Source of the DNA: Episyrphus balteatus
Taxonomy: Eukaryota > Arthropoda > Insecta > Diptera > Syrphidae
NCBI RefSeq assembly: GCF_945859705.1
Contig: NC_079134.1
Coordinates: forward strand, 41,904,402-41,968,401
Length of the DNA stretch: 64,000 bases
Reading direction: 5' to 3'
In this document: piece after piece, positions 34,430 to 45,345 of the stretch
Layout: each line of letters begins with the position of its first letter
Numbering within the stretch: position 1 is the first letter of the stretch
Program-made: the position numbers and the translations under genes
The notes under the pieces: generated by a model
Told to the model about the DNA's origin: nothing
The model's database searches: none
What the model saw: the letters and a program-made list of their open reading frames with translations, nothing else

Positions 34430-35405
34430 GGACATTTTTGATAAGCAGTCCAAGACCTTTCACCCCTGTGAGAGATCGTTTGCCAACACCAGCCATCAGT
34501 GAGAGAAGTACCATAATCTCACTTTTAAATTTGCGTCGTACACATATAATTGAGGCATATTTTTAAGGGTGAAATGATAAGCTTTCCAATGATATAAAAT
34601 TTATTATAAGTTGTCAAATAAAAAATTGACCAAATCAAAATGGAAGAAAAAAAAGTTTGTTTTTTTTATTTTTTGGATGAAAATTGATTTCATTCAAAAA
34701 ATTTCAGATTTTTTTCTAGATGTCTTACAAACATGATTGAGGTGAACATTGAAAGGTAAAATAATAAACTTCCGTATGATATAAAATTTATTATAGGTTA
34801 TCACGTAAAAATATTGAAAGTATGATGAGTAAAGAGAAGAATGTAAATTTTGTTCGCTTTTTTCATGACAAATATATGATTTCAAGAACATGACATAACG
34901 GTCATTTCATTTGCATTTTTAGGACATTTTCACGCTTATTATCCAATTGATCTCATTGAAGAAGCAATATTTTTTCTTGAAACTTGGTGGGTCTTAAGGG
35001 CTCATGAGAAAATTAAAGTTCTAGTAGTTCCAAGAAAAACTAATTCAAAATAGCTAAACTATTAACAGACAAAGACGGTAACGGAGAAGAATTGTACGCG
35101 CCTTCTACGTTACCGCTTTATCTGTGAATAATTTGGCTACGTTTCATTAGTTTTTCGTGAAACTTCTAGAACATCCAACTTAATCATGAGTTAAGACCTA
35201 CCAAATTTCAAGAAAAAAAATTGCTTTTTCAACGAGAGAAAATGGAAACAAGATCAATATGTCTTCTCCGTTACTTTGGAATAGCCGATAATGAGAAATG
35301 CAAATTTTTATAATAGGTATAGATATTGAGCTACAAAAATTATAAATTATGACTTTATCGCGTAAAATTATCGTCCGTTAACCGATTTTACAGACAACAA
35401 CTTTT
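34430..35405 (+). repeat. dispersed element, copy 2
   Basis: The left edge (CAGCCATCAGTGAGAGAAGT) and the right edge (TTATCGCGTAAAATTATCGT followed by a CCGTTAACCG stretch) match the edges of 13903-14660 in reverse complement. It holds an internal near-duplication around AAAATTTATTATA. No coding capacity, and no terminal inverted repeats. Confidence 0.55.
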
Positions 35406-35479
35406 TTCTTTGACATTTTTATTGTACCTTGAATTTATATCAAATAAAAAAATTGAATTAATATCAAAGAAAAATAAAA

Positions 35480-36141
35480 TGCACGACTGGGTCGCACGTA
35501 CTTGGTCTTGTAGTTCACAGTATCCTTATCTTTAGTTTAGTATCGAGAAAAAAAATCGAAAATTTTAAAAATTTAATAAACAATTTTATTTCAAAAATGT
35601 TTTAAATTTTTTTTTATGTTTTATACTTGAATGATGTCTCTAAATTTTTAATAAAATTGACTTATGTATGCTTTGATGAAATATGAACTTAAGAAAAACG
35701 GCAACGCCATATTTCCGTTCTCCGCATTTTTTGAGAAAAACTAAAAACGCAGGTTTGTTAGAATCAATGAGTCTATTACGTATACAAAATTTTATCAAAA
35801 TCGTTAACAGCCGTTTTCGAGAAAATTGCAATACCTCAACGTTATATGGGAGATATGTGTTAAAAAAGAGATATTAAAAAAATAAAAAAATAAAACGGGT
35901 CTAGGAATAACGTCAAAATCATCTGTACCAAGTTTCAAGCAAATCCATCCATCCGTTTAGGCCCTAGCTCGATGTACAGATGGGCGCACAGACGCACATA
36001 CGCTCAGACGCACAGACCGACACGGACGGTATGCCGACAACCACTTTTTTTATCTTCTCCATCATCGTAATGTTGGTTTTGATTAAAACCTCAATTTTTT
36101 TTTCTACACGAAACCAATACTAGAGCAAGAGCAAGTAAAAA
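35480..36141 (-). mobile_element. Helentron-associated element, copy d
   Basis: Minus orientation. The hairpin end GCACGACTGGGTCGCACGT is at 35481. A diverged GTCY-like tract (CAGACGCACAGACC) lies at about 35985-36022, followed by the CATCATCGTAATG box, and ends GAGCAAGTAAAAAT. It is closely similar to copy e at 44238, so d and e form a subfamily. Confidence 0.7.
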
Positions 36142-36780
36142 TATAAAAGATAAATAAATAGGGTAAAAAGACACTAGTATCCGGACAGTTAAGGTACTTT
36201 TGAACTTTGACGTCGAATAGTTTTATTGCTATTCAAGCTATAGCAAATATTTTGGTAGTTTCTTAAAGTTTGGAATTTTTGTAATAATGTTACATTCACA
36301 TAATTTTTAAATAAAACATTATAATATTTAAAAATAAAAATTATAAAAAAAGTTCGATTTGCACTAGTGTCCGGACGCAAAATTTAGTTTCCGGACAAAT
36401 TTATTTTAGTATCCGGACACGATAATTTTGTATGAAATTATGGTTTTTTTTTTCGTTTTTATGAACTAAAACATCTTTTTTTTTAAACAAATATGAACAT
36501 AACTCTAATACACAAAAAAATTTATTAAAAAAAATTATAAGTTGAAAAAAAAAAACAATTTGGTAGGTACTTTTAAAGGTTAAAATTGTTTTTAATAAAA
36601 GTTATCACTAAGCTATTAACAACAAGGACACACTAACAGCTTATATTTGTTAAAAGAAAAGAGAATTGAAGCACGGAACGAATATTTCCAGAACTCATAA
36701 TTACTGAACAAAAAAATTTAGGGGTCCTCATTCTTCAATAACATCACATTGTCATAACCATATCCATATTTTTCATTATT

Positions 36781-37415
36781 GCTTCACTTAAAAGTAGTGA
36801 AAAATTCAGTTTGGAAGTGCTTGCCCTACATTTTTTGCATCCTAATCATGAACTGTTATCTCCCAATCAGATTAGGGGGATTTAAAGACACTAACGTCAG
36901 ATGAGGGTTGTGTTCGGTGGCAATGGGTACAAAATAACTAGATTTTTGAACAAAATTCTCTTAACTTTAGTGTTAAATGTGACTTTTGTCCATCACAGGA
37001 TGTTCCACTTTGTCATCAAGCATAAGGGCTAACTGAACTTCTGGTATATTTAACTTTATTTCTGGTAGATTTAACTGATTTCTAATATACTTAACTATTA
37101 TATGATTAAATAAACCAGAAGTAAAGTTATCCCTGGAGTTATGTTTTCTCCGTGTATAATTTTGCTAGTCTTTGGGTAGAGACAAAAAATGGTTTCATCG
37201 CCATTTAATATCATACTCGAGTCATAAATGGAAATATATTCCTGGCCAGTAATTTTCAAATAATTTTAGAGCTATTCAAACCATTTTATAATGCACTCTT
37301 GTTTAAAAACTGCTGTTCCTTGTCTACTAATGTTTTCAGCTTCTCTCAAAGTTAGAATTGGATTTATATAAATCCTTGTATCCTCTATGGTCTTTGATAT
37401 GTTTTCTGAATTCAT
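36781..37415 (-). pseudogene. pogo/Tigger-type DDE transposase relic
   Basis: From an ATG at 37415 the minus strand encodes MNSENISKTIEDTRIYINP, then LTLREAENISRQGTA, then NGDETIFCLYPKTSK, which is the first catalytic aspartate region of the DDE_1 (pogo/jerky) family. After a disrupted stretch come DGQKSHLTLKLREFCSK, matching the second aspartate motif DGHxSHxT, then DVSVFKSP. In-frame stops (two after IIKWFE and more later) and a frame change make it inactive. The N-terminal helix-turn-helix/CENP-B region was not recognised upstream. Confidence 0.85.
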
Positions 37416-37783
37416 TCATTAAAAGATAGCAAGTTTAAAGATACAAAAACACTTTAAATTACATTAGAAACAAGGGTGTCCGGCAACTGAATCTAGTTTT
37501 TCAGTATCCGGACACACTTATTTTAACTTAGGTAACCCTGTCCGAACACTTAAACATTGAGAGAGAAATGCAATTCTCTTGCATCAAAACCCAAAATATG
37601 AACCAAACTACAATTTAAGAGCCTAAAAATGCGATTTTTCCATTTCCCTCATATTTTCAGTATCCGGACACTGTGTACGTCAACTAAAAAATGTCTTAAA
37701 TTTTAGTTTTAGTATCCGGACACTAAAAAATATTATTAAAAAAAAACTTTTTGAATATTTTTTTTACTAATTATTAAAATGTA

Positions 37784-38489
37784 CAGTGCATAACGCTTAT
37801 AAGAAACTCAAAAATTGCACAATATTTGTTTCTTATAACCGAATTCTTAGAACGGATATAAGAAACAAGTTTCTTATACGGATATAAGAAACAAGTTTCT
37901 TATACGGATATAAGAAACAAGTTTCTTATACAAATATACCTACCCAGTAGTACCAAAAACTTACATATCCTCGCCTAAATATTCAATTATTAAAAATTAT
38001 ATTATATTACACGGCCTCAAAGGTCATCAAGTAATCAGTAATCTTTTCTATTCTTTCCCGATTTAATTTCTTCAAGGATTATCAATTTAGTTTTAAGTGA
38101 AATATTACTTCGCAACATTTTTAGCAAAGTGTGACAGAAAGATCACAAATCCAACAAATAACAAATTGAACACTGAACTAAAATTCTCTTCGAAAAATGT
38201 GAAACTCAAATGGCATTTGCACAGGTTGCTTTGAATTTTTCTTAAGGGTTCATGTTTGTTTTGTTTCTTGATTTTTTTTGAAAGTTTCTTAAATCCAACC
38301 AATTTTACGTGTGAACAAGAAAGTTGGTTCTTTAAAAATGTTTCTTTTATCAGTGTTTTTCTTATAAACGTGTTTCTTATAAACACATAATTCCACATTA
38401 AAATATGTGGGAAAGTACACGGTGCTTTTGTTCGAGTTTCTTTTAAGCGAGGTTTTCTTATAAGCGTGTTTCTTATAAGCGATAAATAC
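37784..38489. mobile_element. nested inverted-repeat element with CGCTTATAAGAAAC ends
   Basis: Inverted CGCTTATAAGAAAC lies near both ends, and TA at 37782-37783 and 38490-38491. Near its left end a 26-bp unit CGGATATAAGAAACAAGTTTC.. is repeated three times; each unit is itself a palindrome (TATAAGAAAC-AA-GTTTCTTATA). Inverted copies of the word lie at the right end. It sits inside the dead pogo element, so it is younger. Minus-strand frames here (about 68 and 97 codons) mainly translate these repeats. Confidence 0.7.
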
Positions 38490-38802
38490 TATCATATTTA
38501 CTCAAAACTAACAGTTTCATTTTGTTATAAAATTAATAAACAGGCCTCAATTTTCTTAGTTTTTGCAAATGCTTTCACTATTTTTTTCTTACAAAATATC
38601 ATATTCACGACCTCACACCTGATGTCGGACACTCAATAATTGAAGTATATCTCTTAATTTTTTCGGGTTATCTGCTTGAAACTTTGCATTTATATGTGAA
38701 ATACATCAGAGAAAGTATATTTGCGCTTTTATTCGATTTAATAGCAAAAAAGTCACAAAGTGTGCGGATACTAACACTGTCCGGATACTGGTGGCTTAAC
38801 CC

Positions 38803-40665
38803 TAATTATAATTGCAAACGTTGATAAAAAATGCAATGCAATAGCTTAACCGCGGCAGTTGCCGAGTGCCGCAAATTTTTTTTATTATTATACCAGATTT
38901 TGACGATGAGGCAAAAAGGTCCTTGAAATATAGGTAAAGATTATAAAATATAAAAAAATGCGTTCATAACGGATTTAAGGGAGTTACACAAAAGGTAAAA
39001 TAAAAATTCTTTGCATTTATATTTTTTTGTGATGATCCTTTTACTATTATAAGACATCCAACTTTTTTTTAAATTCTATGCAAGCTAAAAACGTCATTAT
39101 CCACTGATTTCAACCAATAATTTTTAATTTTCCATAAAGCTATTAGGTACGTATCTCTTCAAGAAAAAGAATCCAAAATGTAAAAACTTAACAAAAAAAA
39201 ATCTTAGGTATTTTATCAAAACAATTTCTGTCGACACCAGTTAAAAACAGTAATACAACTTGTCATCGTCATCCAAAAAGCAAGAGTTTGATTTTTTTTT
39301 TTGTTATTGCAGTAAGCATTAACTTGGCCTCAATGCGCTTTTCAAAACGAATTCAACATTTTCGCCAAATAGAAGTTTATCCATCTTCCGTCTTCTTATA
39401 CCAGCAGCGCCAGCATCTCTGGGGAGTAATGGAAAAACTTTTTCAATTTTTCAATGGCGGTTGCAGGTTACTATTCTACTCTACACAGATCATCATGGAA
39501 ACATTAAAACAGCGAAAAAGAGATGAAATTGTGATTTGTCATATTAAAAATTGTTCTGAGACGTTAGTTACTTAACTGGATAATGTAGGTCATCTGAGGA
39601 CGAACTTTTTTGTAGAAAATAGTGAAGTTCTAGGATCTTAGGTCGTCTCATATAATTTGGACTAATTTTAAACATGGCTTGTTTATTTCTTTATAAACAA
39701 AGACAAATAAATAACATCAAACACATAAAATCAAAGGGCACGTCCGTAGCTATAACAACTATCACTAAGCATCTACTACGTCCACAAAAAGACGCCAGCA
39801 AAAATATGAAATCCCAACAGAAAATTTATCGTTAAATTAGCATTGACATCAGATGGTACAGTAATAATAACCAATAAACATTACTAAGTTTTTTTTTTTG
39901 TTGGTTGGGTCATCTCTTCGGTGGATCTCGTTTGACAGGCAGTAGGTAATTTGTAGACAGTCAATGTACTATTTGACATAGGAACGAAATAACCGGTTGC
40001 CACTGACTTTTTGTTATGTAGATACTCAAAGAAAAACACGAAAGGTGAATTGTTGCAATTTTAATTGGCAAAGGTGATAAACAAGAAGCCTCCGTCGAGT
40101 CCCCAAGTGTTGGATTGCTTTGCTAAAGTAGCAAGTTCAATTAAAGTGTTATTTAGATTTCAGTGATTTATCACTTTTACTTTCAATCGTAAAGGTTATG
40201 TCTGTACTTTGAATACCTACCATTAGTTTTTATTTTTGTTTTTATTCGTGACTGGTTATAAAATTACCACTTTTGTGGGAGTGAAATTTTAAACTTTATT
40301 TTAAGAGTGTTTTAGTATCTTAGATTTCACTATTTATTGTTTATGGGGCTGTGTATGAATGTTAATCTGTTTTTAAAACTGGTTTCTTTTTGGAAATTGG
40401 AAGATAAGGCAGACGAAGTGAATTCTTAATTAATTTTGCGTTGATATTATGACTGGGTCAAAGATTTAATGATAGAATTTGGTCAAATGATTCAAGTTAT
40501 CTTGATCACCTTATTGGAGTGACTTCAGGCCATTTATTGATATAATGTCAATAATAAGGTTGAAATAAAATCTTTAAGTTTTGGTTTACGGATATTAGAA
40601 CACAGTGAATAGGTCTATGCATAAAAGCTAAGCAAATTACAATTTTTTTTCAAGATTTCCGAAAA
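38803..40665. other. intergenic, no gene recognised
   Basis: AT-rich. A 95-codon plus frame at 39288-39575 has no motif that I recognise and no splice context that I could confirm. Confidence 0.5.
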
Positions 40666-42101
40666 CACGGTGTTACAAAAATGAGGTTTTAAAATATACG
40701 CGGGCGGAGACCTATCAGGTTTTGTAGAGCTAGTCGCACTGAATACGAAACGGTATTTGAAAATCCCCTAACACCCCCAAAATCTGGAGTTACGGGCAAA
40801 AAACGGTTTTTTGGACCTTCACCCATTGAAAAAATTCTAGCTTCGACAATTTTTTACCCATTTTTTTACAGTTTCTGATAGAAGATAAATATACCTTTTT
40901 AACAATGTATAAAACATGTAACTCGGTCAAACCACTTAGAATTTATAGGATGTCAAAGTTCAAAAATTCAATTTTTTTTGTCATTTGCCCAACTTCGGCA
41001 TCAATTTAAAGTTTATGTTTTCAAAACAACATGCTATTTAAAAAATATATTCTAAAACTATATCTATTTCCCAATTGATCGAGGTATTTTTTATGAAAAT
41101 CACTTCAAAATTGGCTTAGAAAAAAAATTTTTTCGATTTCAACCCAGATACAGAAATTGGAACTTTTAGGTATAGAACAAAAATGTTGTTTCAGCACGTA
41201 GTAGGATAAGTTGGGCGCCAGGATTTGATGAAAGGTTTTTGTAGAGGAGCTCAATACAAACATTTTTTTTCTTTAGAGGGGGGTCTATCTCCCCCCGTTT
41301 AGGTGGGAGGGGCATTTTAAAAAAAAAAAAAAATTATCAAAATAAAAAAAAATTATTAAAAAACAACGGCAACACTTACGGTAATAAATGATACCATTTC
41401 CAAAAGGCAAAATTGTGCATTTGATTCTTATTTTTAAATCAATATAATATTCCCAATAGTTTTTGAAATAATCGATTTCAAAGTTAAAAATAGGGGAAAC
41501 AAATTTTTTTTAAACTCATTTTATACTATTTTTGTCCAGACTGTGAATTTTAGTAAATAAATTACTTAAACAGAAAACTGCCTCAATTAATTCCTTATCG
41601 AACAGTGAAAACTATATGTTTCTATGTCTTCTAGTTCTTGGGAAAATTGAAAAATTATTTTATCAGATTTTTCTTTTTTCAAAATATTTTTTGTTTTTAT
41701 TTGTTTTTATTTTTCAATTTTCTCAAAAACTAGAAGACATAGGGCCTTACCAATAATCAAATTTAAAGCTCAGTTAAATATTTAACTGAGCGTTAAATAT
41801 TTCTCCATACCAATAACCAATTTAATAGTCAGGTTAAGGGTTAACGCCACGTTAATTTTATAGTTGGGAAACTGAACTATAAACGCGCGGTTAAATGTAA
41901 ACGCACGGTTTGTACTGTCATTTGTCAGCAAAAAAAAAAACATTTGTCAAGTCAACAAGCTGTTGAGAAAAATTAATAATATTGGCGGCAATTTATTAAA
42001 TAAGTAAATGGAAAAATTTATTTGTTTATAAATATTTATCCTTTTTATTAATAATATTCATTACTTTCAGAAAAGGCTGAAAAAGAAAACTAACCCCCTG
42101 A

Positions 42102-42249
42102 ATACAATGGTGTAGCTGTGGCTGTAGCTTTTAGCGCAAGTTGAATAATTCTCAACTTTTTGATCAGCTGCTGCCAACTATTGTTGTTGTTTCCCTCAGT
42201 AAAATTTCGGCAGTACTACAAGCTACAGCCACAACTACACCATTGTATT
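42102..42249. mobile_element. MITE with ATACAATGGTGTAG ends, 148 bp
   Basis: Inverted ends about 28 bp long start ATACAATGGTGTAGCTGTGG, flanked by TGA on both sides (42099-42101 and 42250-42252). It is nested in the 1.6-kb element. Confidence 0.75.
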
Positions 42250-42487
42250 GAGTCAGTCTATCGTCGTACTTCACGATAGATGAACATTTTTTTTATGCAC
42301 TTTTGGCTTCCTTGCTTGGGCTCCATTTTTTAACTTTTACAACCAAAATAAAAATATATGAAGGTATGTAGGTATTTTGTAGTTATATTTTTGTTCATTA
42401 TTACATTACGTGCAAAAAATGTCACTTCAATTATGTCATTTTGACAACAAATGTAATAGATTTGGTAATAGAAGCACAATTAGTTAA

Positions 42488-43216
42488 GGGGTAATAACAC
42501 CTTGTAAACCACGAAATCGAGCGTCATTTTCATCAGCGTATAAAACAAAGAAGAAATATTATTTTCTTTTGGTGTTTGCTTAATTTAATTAAGTATATAA
42601 ATAGGTAACAGAATAAGCTAATGTTAAATTTTTTAATGATGTGAAATTTTTTAAATTACGGTGTAGTTCAGGGTGATAGTAAAATTCTGTGCTCTCATCG
42701 GGCGACCAACTAACTCCTACAGTTTTTAACCAATTGGGCTGAAATTTTGTGTGGAGCTTAAAAATACTATTCTCTAGTGAAGTACGTAGGAATTGATAGA
42801 AATATCAATTTTTAAAGAAATGGCATTAGTTTTAAAAAATTATTTCATTCCAAAAACAAAATTCGTTGAAAAAAAGACCATAAAATCGTTAAATTTTAAT
42901 ATTTCAAAAAAATCCTACGTACTTCACTAGAGAATAGTATTTTTAAGCTCCACACAAAATTTCAGCCCAATCGGTTAAAAACTGTAGGAGTTAGTTGGTC
43001 GCCCGATGAGAGCACAGGATTTTACTATCACCCTGAACTACACCGTAATTTAAAAAATTTCACATCATTAAAAAATTTAACATTAGCTTATTCTGTTACC
43101 TATTTATATACTTAATTAAACTAAGCAAACACCAAAAGAAAATAATATTTCTTCTTTGTTTTATACGCTGATGAAAATGACGCTCGATTTCGTGGTTTAC
43201 AAGGTGTTATTACCCC
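42488..43216. mobile_element. TTAA-flanked long-arm palindromic element, 729 bp
   Basis: The arms of about 305 bp (42488-42795 and 42910-43216) are almost perfect reverse complements, starting GGGGTAATAACACCTTGTAA. TTAA flanks it on both sides (42484-42487 and 43217-43220), the target duplication of piggyBac and Kolobok families. The end sequence alone does not separate the two. A spacer of about 110 bp lies between the arms. Very high arm identity suggests recent origin or self-correction. No coding capacity. Confidence 0.85.
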
Positions 43217-43944
43217 TTAAACGCGTGTTTATTTTGATTATTAGTATACACCCAATTTAACGCGACGGTAAAATTAAACCCGACGATACTTAAACGTGTG
43301 TTTAGCGATTCATTATTGGTAAGGCCCATAGAAACATATAGTTTTCACTGTTCGATAAGGAATTAATTGAGGCAGTTTTCTGTTTAAGTAATTTATTTAC
43401 TAAAATTCACAGTCTGGACAAAAATAGTATAAAATGAGTTTAAAAAAAAATTTTTTCCCCTATTTTTAACTTTGAAATCGATTATTTCATTTTTTTTCTA
43501 AGCCAATTTTGAAGTGATTTTCATAAAAAATACCTCGATCAATTGGGAAATAGATATAGTTTTAGAATATATTTTTTAAATAGCATGTTGTTTTGAAAAC
43601 ATATTCTTTAAATTGATGCCGAAGTTGGGCAAATGACAAAAAAAATTGAATTTTTGAACTTTGACATCCTATAAATTCTAAGTGGTTTAACCGAGTTACA
43701 TGTTTTATACATTGTTAAAGGTATATTTATCTTCTATCAGAAACTGTAAAAAAATCGAAAATGGGTAAAAAATTGTCGAAGCTAGAATTTTTTCAATGGG
43801 TGAAGGTCCAAAAAACCGTTTTTGCCCGTAACTCCAGATTTTGGGGTGTTAGGGGATTTTCAAATACCGTTTCGTATTCAGTGCGACTAGCTCTACAAAA
43901 CCTGATAGGTCTCCGCCCGCGTATATTTTGAGTGTTACACCGTG

Positions 43945-45345
43945 AAATTTATCCAAGAGGTAGGTACACCTTGTCTAAAAAAAACGGAATTTTCAAAAAA
44001 TTTGTCCAAATCCAAAGAATGAGACATCAAAAGAAAGTTCTCTTTAGGCTCTATTCATAACTGCAAACCAAAAGTTTCTAGGATTTCGGGTTGCTGAATT
44101 ACTTGCAATCGAAATATTTTTTTTTCTTCCTTCATTCGGAAGCAGATATATTCGGTCAAAGCCACGAAACAAATTTTGGTTTAGAGATATGAGATCACAG
44201 TGAACAGGCCTATGCATTCATATAAAAAAAAATACAAATTTTTACTTGCTCGATAGGGCAAGTATTGGTTTCGTGTAGAAAAAAAATTTCAGGTTTTAAT
44301 CAAAACCAACATTACGATGATGGAGAAGATCAAAAAAGTGGTTTTCGTCATGCCGTCCGTCGGTCGGTCTGTGCGTGTGTGCGTCTGTGCGTCCATCTGT
44401 ACATCGAGCTAGGGCCTAAACGGATGGATGGATTTGCTTGAAACTTGGTACAGATGCTTTTTAGGTTATTCGCTACGACAGTTTTTTTTATTTTTTTAAA
44501 TATCTCCTTTTTAACGCATATCTCCCATATAATGTTTTCGAGGTATTGCAACTTTCTCGAAAACGGCTCTAACGATTTTGATTAAATTTGGTATACGTAA
44601 TAGACTTATTGATTTTAACAAAACTGCGTTTTTAGTTTTTCTCAAAAAATGCGGAGAACGGAAATATGGCGTTGCCATTTTTCAAAAATTGACATGTTTT
44701 TTAAGTTCATATATTTCACCAAAGCATAAGTCAATTTTATTAAAAATTTACAGACATCATTTTGAAGTATAAAATGTAAAAAAAAAATATTTTTAAAAAC
44801 ATTTTTGAAAAAAAAAATTTTTAATTTAGGTAATTTTTAAACTTTCGTTTTTTTTTCTCGACACTAAATAAAATCTTAAATTTCCAATAGACATTTAAGA
44901 TAAAGATACTGTGAACTACAAGAGCAAGTACGTGCGACCCAGTCGTGCATTTGATTTTTAAGGTTTTCGAAAATTATCCAAATAGAATTGTAATTTTTGC
45001 ACCTGAATGCATAGACTTGTTGCTTCCGAACGTAAGAAAAAGAAAGAAAAAAAATGTTTCGCTGGAAATATCTCAGGAACTAGACCTCTAAGTAACATTT
45101 GGGATTCAGTTAGGAATAGAGCTTAATGAACCCTTTCTTTTGATATTTCACTCGATCGATAAAAAATTAATTACTATCGGCTTCGGAATATAAGAAAAAA
45201 AAAAAAAAAAAAAAAGGTTTGCTTGGAAATATCTCACGAACCAGACCTTTAAAAAACATGTTTGGTTTTCAGATATTAATAGAGCTTAAAATTACCTTTC
45301 TTTTAATGTTTCACTCGATGGATTTGGAGGAAATTTTTACTTGGA
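43945..45345. repeat. degenerate tandem repeat region hosting insertions
   Basis: Similar phrases recur in the same order. ACAGTGAACAGGCCTATGC near 44190 resembles ACAGTGAATAGGTCTATGC near 40602. AAATATCTCA-GAAC-AGACCT recurs near 45068 and 45228, and CTTTCTTTTGATATTTCACTCGAT near 45133 and 45297 (as a variant). The host DNA around the two transposons is therefore itself an old tandem array of about 170-190 bp. Confidence 0.5.
44238..44950 (+). mobile_element. Helentron-associated element, copy e
   Basis: Starts TTTTTACTTGCTCGATAGGG (a small CTTGC/GCAAG hairpin) and ends GAGCAAGTACGTGCGACC then CAGTCGTGC. This copy shows the perfect 8-bp subterminal inverted repeat ACTTGCTC...GAGCAAGT together with the 3' hairpin. 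A GTCGGTCTGTGCGTGTGTGC tract replaces the microsatellite. It is the near twin of copy d. Confidence 0.75.

Larger units (their letters stand above)
36161..38802. mobile_element. pogo-like (Tc1/mariner superfamily) element, inactive
   Basis: The inverted ends GGGTAAAAAGACACTAGTAT and (reverse complement) GGGTTAAGCCACCAGTATCC both lead into CCGGACAGT. TA dinucleotides flank it at 36159-36160 and 38803-38804, as for Tc1/mariner insertion. TCCGGACA or close variants recur at least eight times (for example about 36372, 36392, 36410, 37495, 37667, 37712 and both ends), probably transposase-binding sites. It contains a transposase relic (36781-37415) and a nested element (37784-38489). Confidence 0.85.
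41742..43327. mobile_element. inverted-repeat element with GGGCCTTACCAATAAT ends
   Basis: Sixteen terminal bases are perfectly inverted. The flanking 3-bp duplication ATA lies at 41739-41741 and 43328-43330. The host here is palindromic, so its opposite arm at about 41617-41645 shows the uninterrupted sequence with a single ATA, confirming the boundaries. A 3-bp duplication with GGGCC ends is compatible with PIF/Harbinger-type mobility. It hosts a MITE (42102) and a TTAA element (42488). Confidence 0.85.
40666..43944. mobile_element. long-arm inverted-repeat element, CACGGTG ends
   Basis: The ends are CACGGTGTTACA and (reverse complement) CACGGTGTAACA. The arms continue in near identity for hundreds of bases: 40690-41130 and 41455-41640 pair with 43328-43930. 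The left arm has about 330 bp absent from the right arm. Flanks give the 3-bp duplication AAA (40663-40665 and 43945-43947). A related uninterrupted host phrase, TTCGAAAATTATCC, near 44965 shows the empty form. CAC-ends plus a 3-bp duplication suggest the CMC (CACTA/Chapaev-like) group, but no transposase is present to confirm. It is interrupted by the element at 41742. Confidence 0.8.

Noticed and set aside
38105..38495. Minus-strand frames of 97 and 68 codons
   Set aside because: They largely translate the ATAAGAAAC repeat words at the right end of the nested element.
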